This document shows positions 55,415-64,000 of a stretch of DNA of 64,000 bases, one piece after another (positions within the stretch are counted from its first letter, which is position 1; every line of letters starts with the position of its first letter). The stretch comes from JAOARY01 sp045345765 (GTDB lineage Bacteria > Bacillota > Clostridia > Peptostreptococcales > Peptostreptococcaceae): NCBI GenBank assembly GCA_045345765.1, contig CP148265.1:1798001-1862000 (forward strand), given 5' to 3'. A program made the translations under genes and the position numbers. A model generated the notes under the pieces. It made no database searches, was not told where the DNA came from, and saw only the letters and a program-made list of their open reading frames with translations.

Positions 55415-55734
55415 TTTTTGTTGCCTCCTTAAAAATATAAAAAAATAACAATAGTTCATGCATAGCTTAGTTAGTAGGAAATTTTCAGATTGGAATTTTT
55501 ATTTAATTAGAATTTTTATTTTATAATTGCATAGAACTAATTTTAATAACAATTAATTATATATCAATTTGCCTATTTTTTAAATACAAGTCAAAATAAA
55601 TGATTGAAAATTTGAAAAATTAGTTAAAAAAATACTTTTTTTATTTATATTTTAAATTAAATTTAAATAGGGAAAAGGTTTATTCTAATTAAAAGAAGTG
55701 AAAATGAGTCTAAAATAGGACTGGGGAACTATTT
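55415..55734. other. 320-bp gap between the Crp-family gene and the dCache chemoreceptor gene
   Basis: Both genes run leftward, so this holds the end of the regulator transcript and the chemoreceptor promoter. No clear terminator or consensus promoter was recognised. Confidence 0.35.
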
Positions 55735-56466
55735 TTATCTTGTGTTTTTTTGATTTTCAAATCTTTGTTTTAACATTTTATATTGATAGAATGTCAATTT
55801 TACTGTTTTATTTTCTATATCTAAATAACCCTCTTCTTTTAATTTTTTCAAATTTCTATATAAACTTCTTAGACTTATACCTATTTCATTACTCATGTCT
55901 TCTCTTGAATCTTTTATGTTAAAATTTTTTGCATTTGGATTTTGTTTTAGTATATTTGATGACTGTTTTAATATATAAGATATGGTGGAATCAAGTGTAG
56001 AGTTTAAAAGTGGATAACCATTATAATAAGCTGTATTGTAAGAATATTTTGAAATCATTAAAGCTATGTATTTACTAAAGAATAAATCTTCATTAAACCA
56101 TTTCAAAAATGCATTTACATGGATTTTATAAACTAAAGAATCTTCAACTGTAACAACACTACAAGCAATTTTTTTATTAATTAAAACTTCCATTGCACCA
56201 ATAACAGATCCTTTTAACATATAAGCAAAAGAATAAATATTACCATTTGAAAATTGATTTTCAATTTTCATCTTGCCGTCTATAAAAATATAAACATAAT
56301 TTGTTTTATAGTCTTTTTTTAATATATATGTCTTTTTTCCAACCTTCTCAAAAGAAGAACTATCTTTAACATAATAAGGCATGTTATTAAATAATAAAGC
56401 TAAATCTTTATTTTTTATTTTAAACTCCTCAATATTTATTTTTTCTCTACCTATATTTTTTTTCAT
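55735..56466 (-). CDS. Crp/Fnr-family transcription regulator
   Basis: 243 aa. N-terminal cyclic-nucleotide-binding-type barrel (YVYIFIDGKMKIENQFSNG, KGSVIGAMEVLINKKIACSVVTVEDSLVYKI), dimer helix, and C-terminal winged helix-turn-helix (SREDMSNEIGISLRSLYRNLKKLKEEGYLDI). A single Cys only, so it has no FNR-type [4Fe-4S] sensor; the cAMP-binding signature Glu/Arg pair is not evident either. The effector is unknown. It follows yjjI-yjjW on the same strand after a hairpin, so it may control that operon. Confidence 0.88.
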   Translation of the reverse strand: MKKNIGREKINIEEFKIKNKDLALLFNNMPYYVKDSSSFEKVGKKTYILKKDYKTNYVYIFIDGKMKIENQFSNGNIYSFAYMLKGSVIGAMEVLINKKIACSVVTVEDSLVYKIHVNAFLKWFNEDLFFSKYIALMISKYSYNTAYYNGYPLLNSTLDSTISYILKQSSNILKQNPNAKNFNIKDSREDMSNEIGISLRSLYRNLKKLKEEGYLDIENKTVKLTFYQYKMLKQRFENQKNTR

Positions 56467-56517
56467 AAAATCACATCCTATTAAAAAATGCTATTATAAA
56501 CATATTAATTATAATAT

Positions 56518-56542
56518 AAAGTTGGTCAAGAAGACCAACTTT
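56518..56542. terminator. Hairpin between yjjW and the Crp-family gene
   Basis: AAAGTTGGTC perfectly pairs with GACCAACTTT around AAGAA. It ends the yjjI-yjjW transcript, perhaps with read-through into the regulator gene, whose start is 52 bp further. Confidence 0.75.
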
Positions 56543-56551
56543 ATTTATATA

Positions 56552-57394
56552 CTACGTTATAATAACATTTTTAAGTCCATTTGATAATGCTAAATTTTTA
56601 AGCTCATGAGTTGTATCGTCATTTGGAGTTTTTAAGTTTAGTGTGTTTTTTAAAACTCCAAGGTTTCGATATTTGATTAATTTGTATCTCAAATCAGGAT
56701 TGTGATTATTTATTATTTTGCTTATATTATCTACATTAAAGTGATTATCTAAATAATTAGATACAATTACAGTTCTTACTTCATATAATTTATCTAATTT
56801 TAGAAGATAATTTAGATTTTTTAAAACAGTTTCATTAGACATTTTGGTTAATTTAATATGTTCCTCATTGTTATAGGATTTTACATCCAACATGATTTTA
56901 TCACATACATGTATTAATTTATTATCTTTAGAAAAATCAAAAGAACCATTGCTATCTAAATATAAAGATAAATTAATTTCTTTTAATCTAAGACCAAGTT
57001 CATATATAAAATCATTTTGCAAAGTACATTCTCCACCTGAAATAGTAACTCCACTTATAAATGGTTTTAGTTTTTTTATTTTGGTCATTATACTATCAGT
57101 ATCATAAAGCTTAACTCTAGGATCAGACATATGATTACAAGCTTTTAAACATAAAGAACAGTCAATGCATTTATCTTCATGATAAACTAGACTATTATTT
57201 TTAGAATCAAATTTTAAAGCATTATTTTTGCATGCATTTATACATTCAAGACAATTTATGCACATGTTTATTGTTTCGGGATTATGACAATATGTGCAGT
57301 TATAATTGCATCCTTGTAAAAAAATCGCAAATCTATTTCCGGGACCATCAACATTACTAAAATTTATAAATTTATTAACGTAAGCCTTAGCCAT
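56552..57394 (-). CDS. yjjW: YjjW-type glycyl-radical enzyme activase
   Basis: 280 aa, close to E. coli YjjW. Radical-SAM Cys motif LQGCNYNCTYCHNP (CxxxCxxC, residues ~29-36), two inserted 4Cys ferredoxin motifs (CINCLECINACKNN, CIDCSLCLKACNH), and SGGECTLQNDF (GGE motif). It activates the partner YjjI, whose gene overlaps by 8 bp upstream. The order yjjI then yjjW, with translational coupling, suggests activase production follows the enzyme. Confidence 0.93.
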   Translation of the reverse strand: MAKAYVNKFINFSNVDGPGNRFAIFLQGCNYNCTYCHNPETINMCINCLECINACKNNALKFDSKNNSLVYHEDKCIDCSLCLKACNHMSDPRVKLYDTDSIMTKIKKLKPFISGVTISGGECTLQNDFIYELGLRLKEINLSLYLDSNGSFDFSKDNKLIHVCDKIMLDVKSYNNEEHIKLTKMSNETVLKNLNYLLKLDKLYEVRTVIVSNYLDNHFNVDNISKIINNHNPDLRYKLIKYRNLGVLKNTLNLKTPNDDTTHELKNLALSNGLKNVIIT

Positions 57395-58880
57395 TGTTAT
57401 TTACCTTTCTTTCTAATATATGATGATTTTGTGTAGCATCCATACCTAAAACTACACTATTTGAATAGACTTGTTCATCATTTTTAAGTTTTTCAATATC
57501 TGATTTTTTGACTAAATAACCAGTAATTCTTATAACATCAGCATCATTTGAGTACAGTGAAAAATATCTCATTTGATTCTCAAAAGAACCTTTTAGTATA
57601 TCATATACAAAAGATGGGTTTTCTTTAGTTTGTTTATCAAATGGATAAATATTACCGATACCAGATGGAAAATATTTATGAAATTTGGCTTCAAATAATA
57701 ATTGATCAAATAATTCTATATCTTCTTTTATTGGTACTCTACATCCTGGTGTTATTCCAATATCATCAGATATACCAACTTGGGCGTGTAATAAGAATTT
57801 ATTATTGGAATAATTACAATACTTATTATCATGTTGTTTTACTAATTCATCTATTTTTTTAATTACGCTCAATGCAAAGTCAGTAGCCTTTTGTCCTTTA
57901 CCATATCTTTCATTAGGATTAACTAAATTTAATAGATTATTGGTGCATTCAGCAAGTCCAACCAGTCCAAACATCGCACTAAATTTATTTGCATCAATAA
58001 GACTTTCTTTTATCAAGAATGACTCTTTAAAAAATGGAGTTTCACATACTAAGAATCTTATTCTTTCATCCATATATTCACACATTAATTTAATTGCATT
58101 AGGAAGAGTAATTTCCAAAAATTCATCTGTATTTTTAGCTTCTTTAGATAGATTTGCCAAATTTAATCTTGTAAGAGTATAAGCTCCACCGCTAATAGGA
58201 AGACCATTATAACAACTTGCTATTGCATAATCATTATTAAATTCCTTTGCGAAGATTTCATCATTAGCAAAGCTAGGTTTAGCAGTTTTTAAAGCGCAGT
58301 CAATACCATCTAATATAAAATCTTTTGGAGTAGAAGAATTTACTTTCATTGTTAAATTAGGTATGGCTGTTTCTAATTCCTTTGTTGCTTTTAGTATTAA
58401 ATGTCCAGCTACCGAATCATGTGGACCTACATTAGCATGACAAAATGAATCAGTTAAAGTTCTGTCAATATGTAGTAAAAAATTCTTTATAGCTTTATAA
58501 GCGTCTATTTCATCTTTTATAAAAGGATCTAATAATGTATCTAAATTACCAAGATAAACAGGGAATGAAGTTATTGATGGTATATTTTTATATAGAATCA
58601 ATAGGTGGTTAGTAGCTTCATATATATCTGTTGGTGGTTTTAGATTTAAAAATTCACTTCCGTTTTTCATGAATTTTTCAAAATCTACAATTACATAACG
58701 TGGTCTATAAGGAGCATTTCCTTCATATAAATCACATATTATTTTTTTATCTCTTAAATCATTAATTTTGTCATCTATTTTAAGAACATCTAATGTATTT
58801 TCTGCAAATTGTGCTAAAGATAGTAGTTTTTGATGATAAGTTAAACTCTCATCCTTTATAATTTTTAATGCACCTTCCAT
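57387..58880 (-). CDS. yjjI: YjjI-family glycine-radical enzyme
   Basis: 497 aa, the compact YjjI class (E. coli about 516). Radical loop DVIRITGYLVKK, with Gly454 the likely radical site, and the probable thiyl Cys in ASCYNGLPISGGAYTLTRLNL. RYGKGQKATDFAL, HAQVGISDDIGITPGCRVPIKEDIE and MRYFSLYSNDADVIRITGY are further family blocks. The reaction of YjjI is not established. ATG with AGGTGAT. Heads a two-gene operon with yjjW. Strictly anaerobic expression is expected. Confidence 0.93.
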   Translation of the reverse strand: MEGALKIIKDESLTYHQKLLSLAQFAENTLDVLKIDDKINDLRDKKIICDLYEGNAPYRPRYVIVDFEKFMKNGSEFLNLKPPTDIYEATNHLLILYKNIPSITSFPVYLGNLDTLLDPFIKDEIDAYKAIKNFLLHIDRTLTDSFCHANVGPHDSVAGHLILKATKELETAIPNLTMKVNSSTPKDFILDGIDCALKTAKPSFANDEIFAKEFNNDYAIASCYNGLPISGGAYTLTRLNLANLSKEAKNTDEFLEITLPNAIKLMCEYMDERIRFLVCETPFFKESFLIKESLIDANKFSAMFGLVGLAECTNNLLNLVNPNERYGKGQKATDFALSVIKKIDELVKQHDNKYCNYSNNKFLLHAQVGISDDIGITPGCRVPIKEDIELFDQLLFEAKFHKYFPSGIGNIYPFDKQTKENPSFVYDILKGSFENQMRYFSLYSNDADVIRITGYLVKKSDIEKLKNDEQVYSNSVVLGMDATQNHHILERKVNNNG

Positions 58881-58987
58881 ATAATCACCTCATAAATAAT
58901 AATAAATACAAATAAAATACAATTCTATCATATAAATTCATATATAAATCCATATATTATTATAAATGATTTTTTGAATTTAAAAAA

Positions 58988-58999
58988 TGCCAATTGGCA
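58988..58999. promoter_or_regulatory. 12-bp perfect palindrome between yjjI and a chemoreceptor gene
   Basis: TGCCAATTGGCA, a relatively GC-rich palindrome in AT-rich DNA, 108 bp upstream of yjjI and 134 bp upstream of the divergent chemoreceptor gene. An operator is likely; the cognate regulator is unknown, with the Crp-family protein at 56466 one candidate. Confidence 0.5.
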
Positions 59000-59016
59000 C
59001 AAAATCATTAATTTTA

Positions 59017-59042
59017 TAAAAAATAATAAAATGGGCGCATAT
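59017..59042 (+). promoter_or_regulatory. Possible sigma-28-like promoter of the chemoreceptor gene
   Basis: TAAA (59017-59020), 14 bp, GCGCATAT (59035-59042); consensus is TAAA-N15-GCCGATAT. Six of eight -10 bases match, and spacing is one short, so this is only suggestive. Confidence 0.3.
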
Positions 59043-59133
59043 ATATTTTTTTTTATGGTTGATATAATTATATTTATAATATTTTTTTATTTTATATAAA
59101 ATAGTATTGTTAATACATGTTAGGGAGGTATTT

Positions 59134-60525
59134 ATGAGAAAAATAAGTAGCAAATTAGTATTAGGAGCAATTATAAATATAATATTAATTACTTTATTCT
59201 TAGGAACTGCAAATTATATTATTTCAAAGAAGGAAGCAGATATACAGGTAAAGGAATTTCGTCAAGCTATGATGGAATATAGCAGTGAAGAAGCTAAACA
59301 AGATTTAAATAGAAAATTGCAAACTTTCGAAAGCAATCTCTATGAGAGAAAGGTTAAAAATATATCCACATTATCTATTTGTGCTTTGTTAGCATCTTTA
59401 ATAGGTATTTTAATATCGTATATAACATCAAGAAATATAACAAAACCTATAAGAGAGGTTTCAAAATTAGTTCAAAAAACTGCAAAACTGGATTTGAATT
59501 ATGATAGTGAATTTGAGGATTTGCTAAAATGTAAAGATGAAACTCGAATGATAATAGATTCAGTAATAGAAGTTAGAAAAATTTTAAGAAATTTAGTTAC
59601 AGATTTAAAGGATGGGAGTCAAAATGTTAAATCTGGAGCAAATTCATTAGAATCATATCTTGAAGAATCTACAATGGGTGTAGAAACAGTTCAAATAGCG
59701 ATTACTGAATTAGCTCAAGGAGCACAAGCACAGGCAGAGGATGCGCAAATTAGTGTTGAAAAATTAAATGTTTTAGCCAATGAGATAAATAATATAGTTT
59801 CCATTTCTGATGGTGTAAAGAGTTTATCAAATCAAGTAAATGATGCAAATCAAACTGGAGCAAATGCTATAGATAAATTAAAATCAACTTTTGATCAAAC
59901 AAAAACTAGCACAGACAGCTTATCGAATAATGTTACGAATCTATCTTTAAAATCAAGCCTTATAAGTGATATTACAAATACGATTAAATCAATTGCAGAA
60001 CAAACTAACTTACTTGCTCTTAATGCTGCTATAGAGGCTGCTAGAGCTGGAGAAACAGGCAGAGGATTTGCTGTTGTTGCAGATGAAATAAGAAAATTGG
60101 CAGAACAAACAGCTAATTTTACAGGACAGATTGAAAATATAATAAACGAAATACTTACAGAAATTGAAAACACAAATAATAATATGCAAGTTTCAAAAGA
60201 AACGGTAGATGAATCATCGATTGTTGTAGATGAAATGGCAAGAACATTTTCGGTTATAGAAAATTCTGTGAATAAAACTTTAAATCAGATGGATATTTTA
60301 TCTTACAATATAGAGAATATGAACAGAGATAAAGATGAAGTTTTAGGTTCGATTGAAGGAATTTCTTCAGTTACAGAAGAGTCTGCTGCATCTTCAGAAG
60401 AATTAGCAGCAACAATGGAAAATCAAGTCGATATAATAAAGAATCTTCAGCAACAATCTAAAGATTTAAATAATTTAGCATATAGTTTGGATAAAATAGT
60501 AAATAAATTTGAATTAAATCAATAA
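59134..60525 (+). CDS. Chemoreceptor with minimal extracytoplasmic part
   Basis: 463 aa. Two transmembrane helices (~8-28 and ~80-100) enclose only ~50 mostly helical residues, too few for a Cache or 4HB sensor. HAMP (TSRNITKPIREVSKLVQKTAKLDL) and a full signalling domain follow, with tip IAEQTNLLALNAAIEAARAG around residue 290. Signals probably come from partner proteins or the membrane. ATG 59134 is set by GGGAGG; the frame opens earlier at 59107 without one. Divergent from yjjI. Followed by a strong terminator. Confidence 0.92.
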   Translation: MRKISSKLVLGAIINIILITLFLGTANYIISKKEADIQVKEFRQAMMEYSSEEAKQDLNRKLQTFESNLYERKVKNISTLSICALLASLIGILISYITSRNITKPIREVSKLVQKTAKLDLNYDSEFEDLLKCKDETRMIIDSVIEVRKILRNLVTDLKDGSQNVKSGANSLESYLEESTMGVETVQIAITELAQGAQAQAEDAQISVEKLNVLANEINNIVSISDGVKSLSNQVNDANQTGANAIDKLKSTFDQTKTSTDSLSNNVTNLSLKSSLISDITNTIKSIAEQTNLLALNAAIEAARAGETGRGFAVVADEIRKLAEQTANFTGQIENIINEILTEIENTNNNMQVSKETVDESSIVVDEMARTFSVIENSVNKTLNQMDILSYNIENMNRDKDEVLGSIEGISSVTEESAASSEELAATMENQVDIIKNLQQQSKDLNNLAYSLDKIVNKFELNQ

Positions 60526-60532
60526 ATAATAT

Positions 60533-60570
60533 AAAAAGACTCAATTTTTCTAAAAAAATTGAGTCTTTTT
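60533..60570 (+). terminator. Terminator after the minimal chemoreceptor gene
   Basis: AAAAAGACTCAATTTTT perfectly pairs with AAAAATTGAGTCTTTTT around a 4-nt loop. Confidence 0.93.
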
Positions 60571-60637
60571 AATTGAATTTTTTTTTAATTTCTTGTATAC
60601 TTAACTCTTGAGTTTAAATTAAAAAAGAAGGTGCAAT

Positions 60638-61558
60638 ATGAATGAAATAAGGAAAGGTTATATAGCTGCATTTTTATATGCTATTATAATTGGATTGGTA
60701 TTTTTATTTACTAAAGCAGGAGTTATGATGGCAGGACCTATACAGGTTATGGCTTACAGATTTTTTATATCATTTGCAGTGATTTATATATTGAAAATAT
60801 TAAAACTTATTAAACTAGATTTAAAAAACAAAAATATAAAACCTCTTATAGTGATATCTCTATTTTTCCCAAGTGGATTTTTCTTTTTTCAAAGTTTTGC
60901 ATTAAAATATGCAAAAACATCAGAAGCTGGAATTGTAAATGCATTAGTTCCAATAATTGTTTTGATATTAAGCGTAATATTTTTAAAAGAAAAAGTTAAT
61001 AAAAAGCAAATAATATCATTAATACTCTCGGTTTCTGGAGTATTTTATATATTTTTTGTCGGTGGAAATTCAATATCAAAAGAAAGTTTTATAGGTATAA
61101 TATATATGTTTGTTGGTGTAATATCTTTTTCTGTTTTCAATATTTTGGTAAAAAAATATTCGAAAAATTATACACCTATGGAAATAACTTATGTTATGCT
61201 AGCTGTTGGCTTTGTATTATTTATGATAATAAGTATGATATTTGATAGGGTTAGTTTAGATAAAACTATATATCTTTTTAGCAATATGGATTTTGTGATA
61301 TCAATACTTTATATGTCTGTACTTTCGACTTTAATAACAGCTATTTTAAATAATTATGCATTATCTAAATTAGATGCTAGTAAGGTTGGTGCATTTGCAA
61401 ATTTAGCTACAATAGTTACAATTGCTTCAGGAGCAATATTTTTAGAAGAACAATTATATTTATATCATTATATAGGATCATTTCTTATAATAATTGGAGT
61501 TTTAGGGATGAATATTTTTTCAACTAAAAAGAATTTGAAGCAAAAAGAAATAGTATAA
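60638..61558 (+). CDS. EamA/DMT-family transporter
   Basis: 306 aa, about ten transmembrane helices arranged as two EamA repeats: residues ~5-140 (FTKAGVMMAGPIQVMAYRFFISF, YAKTSEAGIVNALVPIIVLILSVIFLKEKV) and ~150-295 (VFNILVKKYSKNYTPMEITYVML, VGAFANLATIVTIASGAIFLEEQLYLYHYIGSFLIIIGV). Likely an exporter of metabolites or amino acids; substrate unknown. ATG with AAGAAGG. It converges with an XRE-cupin regulator gene, a common partner of such transporters. Confidence 0.92.
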   Translation: MNEIRKGYIAAFLYAIIIGLVFLFTKAGVMMAGPIQVMAYRFFISFAVIYILKILKLIKLDLKNKNIKPLIVISLFFPSGFFFFQSFALKYAKTSEAGIVNALVPIIVLILSVIFLKEKVNKKQIISLILSVSGVFYIFFVGGNSISKESFIGIIYMFVGVISFSVFNILVKKYSKNYTPMEITYVMLAVGFVLFMIISMIFDRVSLDKTIYLFSNMDFVISILYMSVLSTLITAILNNYALSKLDASKVGAFANLATIVTIASGAIFLEEQLYLYHYIGSFLIIIGVLGMNIFSTKKNLKQKEIV

Positions 61559-61677
61559 TTTTTAGTTTAGAGTAAATTATATTATATTTTTATTAAATTA
61601 ATATTTATGTTTATTTATGAATTCGTATGAATTTATTTATATAAAAAAATTATTGGGGAATAATTTTTAGACGGGTA

Positions 61678-61710
61678 AAAAAATAAAGCTCTTTTGAGCT
61701 TTATTTTTTT
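61678..61710. terminator. Bidirectional terminator
   Basis: AAAAAATAAAGCTC (61678-61691) pairs with GAGCTTTATTTTTT (61696-61709). Serves the EamA gene and the converging regulator gene. Confidence 0.92.
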
Positions 61711-61730
61711 TATGGATATAATATATTAAA

Positions 61731-62264
61731 TTAGTTTTTGACCGAAAACCAATATGTTATACAAGTTTCGTGATGTGAATTATGATAACTATGAGGGGTG
61801 AATTTTTTTATATAGATGCTGTCACCTTCTCTTAAAATATAATCTTTATTATTTATGGTTAAATTCAAAACGCCTTTAGTCACAAGACCAATTTCATCAT
61901 AATTATGACCCCAAGAGGAGTCACCATATTTACTATTTGGTTCTACAGTTATACAAATTGCATTTAATTCTTTTTTTCCATCCGTTATAAGCTCAAATCT
62001 AACCTTATCGTTGTCAGTTTTGAAAAATTCTGTACGTTCACTTTTTCTCACAATAGGACTATCTTCAACGCTCGATTGTATAAGTTCAACTATATTTATA
62101 TCAAGAACTTCACATATATGTTGTAAATTACTCAAAGAAGGACTGTTTATATTTCTTTCTAGATTACTTATAAAACCACTAGAAAGTCCTGTTAAAACAG
62201 CTAATTCTTTTATTGTAAGATTTTTTTGTTTTCTAAAATATTTAATTTTTTCTCCAAGCTCCAT
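61731..62264 (-). CDS. XRE-cupin transcription regulator
   Basis: 177 aa. N-terminal XRE helix-turn-helix (LGEKIKYFRKQKNLTIKELAVLTGLSSGFISNLERNINSPSLSNLQHICEVLDI) and C-terminal cupin (about 100-175) with WGHNYDEIGLVTKGVLNLTI, REGDSIYIKKFTPHSYHN and HETCITYWF. Such proteins sense small metabolites and often control the transporter next to them; here the EamA gene converges 170 bp away. ATG 62264 (AAGGATG upstream); TTG 62267 is one codon earlier and less likely. Confidence 0.92.
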   Translation of the reverse strand: MELGEKIKYFRKQKNLTIKELAVLTGLSSGFISNLERNINSPSLSNLQHICEVLDINIVELIQSSVEDSPIVRKSERTEFFKTDNDKVRFELITDGKKELNAICITVEPNSKYGDSSWGHNYDEIGLVTKGVLNLTINNKDYILREGDSIYIKKFTPHSYHNSHHETCITYWFSVKN

Positions 62265-62662
62265 CAACTACATCCTTTCTATTTTGTATAAAAAAAATTC
62301 ATTAATCCCATTATAACATGTTTAACCCCAAATTGCTTTTAGAAAAAAATATGAGAATAAAAATGGCTAGTAGAGTTTGATATAAAAATAAGTAAATTAA
62401 AAATTTAATAATAATATAAAAAAAACAATAAATATAGAAAAAGAAAAATTAAAGATATAATAATTTTTGAAAAATAAATATATAACACTTGTAACTATTG
62501 AATTATAATTGATTTGAAATTAAAAAAACATATAAATTTAACATAAAATCATGTCTAAAAATGTTTAAATAGATTCAAATAGGTTATATAAATATTAATC
62601 TAAAAAAGGAAAAACTTGCATAAAGCCTTTGACAAAAAACAAAGTATAAGGGAGTGAGATTC
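62265..62662. other. 398-bp divergent intergenic region
   Basis: AT-rich; it should hold promoters of the regulator gene and of the last chemoreceptor gene. No gene or strong repeat was seen. A TTTGACAAAAAAC string lies 30 bp before the chemoreceptor start, without a suitably spaced -10. Confidence 0.4.
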
Positions 62663-64000
62663 TTGTTCAGGAAACTATCTATTAAATGGAAAATTATGAG
62701 TTATATGCTTGTGATAGCTTTGCTAGGAAGTGTTATAGGTTTTGTATCTATTTTTAGCATGAAAAAATTGGAGTCAAATTACAAAACACTCATTGAAAAG
62801 GATATACCAATTCAAACAGTATTATGGGAATTAGACAGCTATCAAAATGCTATGAGCACTACTGAAAGAGGCGTTATGTTAAAGGCATTTACTGACGATA
62901 TTAGAAAAGCAAATTATAATTTTATGTATAAATATTGGGATTATGTAAAGGAATTATACAAAAAGTCTGATGAATTAGTTTCATTTAGAGGTGGAGGCGA
63001 AAAATGGCAAATATTCAAACAAAAATTTGATCTTTGGATAATAGCACATGAAAAATTCATTGAAATGGCTGAAGATTATGAAAAGTTATTGGAAGAAAAT
63101 AAGATTGTAGAATCACAAGTAGCATATCAGGCATTGGCTCAGCAAAGTATAGTGAGTAGAAATACATTTGTTGATTCAGAAAATGTATTATTAGAGATAA
63201 TAAAAGACAATGAAGCTTTTGTACAAAATGAAGTTGTTTTGATGAATTCTAGTTTAAATAAAACTTTTACATTATTATCAGTAATAATGGTAATAACATT
63301 ATTATTAGCTTGCGTAATTGGATATTTATCTGCAAGTAAGATTTCAAAGAGAATTAAAAAAGTTGTTGAATATTCAAAAGAATTATCTTTAGGAAATATA
63401 AATATAAATATATCCAATAAAGATTTAGGAAGAAATTCAAATGATGAAACAATAGTTTTGATGGAATCTTTTAATAGAATGAAAGATAATATATCATATC
63501 AAGCAACAGCAATTAATAGGGTTTCTAATGGAGATTTGGATTTTGATATGAATATATTATCCGATAAAGATCTTATGGGAAACAGTATAAATAAAATGAT
63601 AGAGAATATAAAAGTAATACTAAGTGGAATAAATCAATTAAAAGAAGATATATTGGATGGCTATATTGATAAAAAAATGAACAATGAAAGTTTAAATGGT
63701 TCGTGGTCAGATATGATATTAAACTTTAATGAATCATTAGAAGTATTGTCAGATAATTTAGAAAATATGCCTTTGCCTTTTATATCAATGGGTAAAGACT
63801 TTGAAATTAAGTATATGAATAGAAAAGCTTTAGAATTAGGAAAAATAACAAAGAGTGATTTGGAGTACGGTAAAAAATGTTATGATGTTTTTAGAAATGA
63901 TCATTGTCAAACACAAAGTTGTGGAACAAATAGAGCTATACAATTAAAATCATCATATCAGGCAGAAACTAAGATAGGAAGTGGAGAAAACGCTCAATAT
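62663..64000 (+). CDS. PAS-containing chemoreceptor, 3'-truncated by window edge
   Basis: At least 446 aa; the frame is open to the last base. TM1 ~14-33; extracytoplasmic four-helix-like sensor ~34-200 (Trp-rich, EKWQIFKQKFDLWIIAHEKF); TM2 ~205-225 (VIMVITLLLACVIGYL region); HAMP-like segments; then a PAS domain from ~370 (MPLPFISMGKDFEIKYMNRKALEL). The PAS carries a Cys set, KCYDVFRNDHCQTQSCGTNRA, as in some soluble-PAS chemoreceptors. The signalling domain would be beyond the window. TTG start with GGGAGTGAG just upstream. Confidence 0.85.
   Translation, partial: MFRKLSIKWKIMSYMLVIALLGSVIGFVSIFSMKKLESNYKTLIEKDIPIQTVLWELDSYQNAMSTTERGVMLKAFTDDIRKANYNFMYKYWDYVKELYKKSDELVSFRGGGEKWQIFKQKFDLWIIAHEKFIEMAEDYEKLLEENKIVESQVAYQALAQQSIVSRNTFVDSENVLLEIIKDNEAFVQNEVVLMNSSLNKTFTLLSVIMVITLLLACVIGYLSASKISKRIKKVVEYSKELSLGNININISNKDLGRNSNDETIVLMESFNRMKDNISYQATAINRVSNGDLDFDMNILSDKDLMGNSINKMIENIKVILSGINQLKEDILDGYIDKKMNNESLNGSWSDMILNFNESLEVLSDNLENMPLPFISMGKDFEIKYMNRKALELGKITKSDLEYGKKCYDVFRNDHCQTQSCGTNRAIQLKSSYQAETKIGSGENAQY

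Noticed and set aside
1..64000. CRISPR array, prophage or insertion sequence
   Set aside because: No regularly spaced direct repeats, integrase or transposase were seen; the only dispersed repeat family is the set of nested palindromes.

Overview
The window is very AT-rich (by eye well under 30% G+C). Genes have strong AGGAGG-type ribosome binding sites, frequent TTG and GTG starts, and intergenic ends rich in U-tailed hairpins. Two glycyl-radical enzyme/activase pairs, Spo0A-type boxes (TGTCGAA), four chemoreceptors and no respiratory genes point to an anaerobic low-GC Firmicute of the Clostridia/Tissierellia kind. The species cannot be named from the sequence. No tRNA, rRNA, CRISPR array or transposase was seen.

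Layout. 1-4.3 kb: end of a sugar ABC transporter operon, a GNAT protein and a DUF4091 glycosidase-like protein. 4.3-6.1 kb: a DAACS symporter flanked by the intact 3' end of the DUF4091 gene and by a decayed second copy of that 3' end. 6.3-9.2 kb: a Fic toxin with its antitoxin, YebC, and YefM-YoeB. 9.3-13.4 kb: DUF554, a flotillin-NfeD pair and a secreted YiiX-like protein whose expected catalytic Cys is Ser. 13.9-18.6 kb: a glycyl-radical enzyme of unknown substrate with its activase, a small membrane protein and an HD hydrolase. 18.8-29.8 kb: a defence island. 29.8-32.1 kb: a long AT-rich non-coding stretch and two small unknown genes with alike N-termini. 32.3-40.5 kb: sbcD-sbcC, a cold-shock protein with a long leader, recQ and a GNAT gene. 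40.7-46.7 kb: a secreted unknown, an ABC-2 exporter with a HlyD-type lipoprotein, a hemolysin III homologue and a YitT-family protein. 47-64 kb: four chemoreceptors (the last cut by the window end) interleaved with cell-surface proteins, a DUF985 cupin, a Crp-family regulator, the yjjI-yjjW pair, an EamA transporter and an XRE-cupin regulator.

The main discovery is the operon at 18.8-27.5 kb. Its first gene encodes an ITPase/HAM1-like domain fused to a SIR2 domain. The second encodes a large P-loop ATPase resembling RADAR RdrA. The third encodes a giant adenosine deaminase-fold protein resembling RdrB. RADAR deaminase makes inosine nucleotides. ITPase folds bind inosine nucleotides, and the reported Kongming system uses a HAM1-like/SIR2-like pair as a (d)ITP-triggered NADase. 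This operon therefore looks like a RADAR core wired to a Kongming-like sensor-effector in one polypeptide. In the HAM1 domain the catalytic Asp is His, which suggests a ligand sensor rather than an enzyme. A terminator separates this operon from a DUF262-DUF1524 (GmrSD-like) gene that completes the island.

Other notable structure: five nested palindromes sharing an inner arm related to AACACARTATAYTGT, all at gene 3' ends; a hairpin sitting on the antitoxin stop codon between fic antitoxin and toxin; and perfect operator-like palindromes upstream of the yitT-like gene and between yjjI and a chemoreceptor gene.
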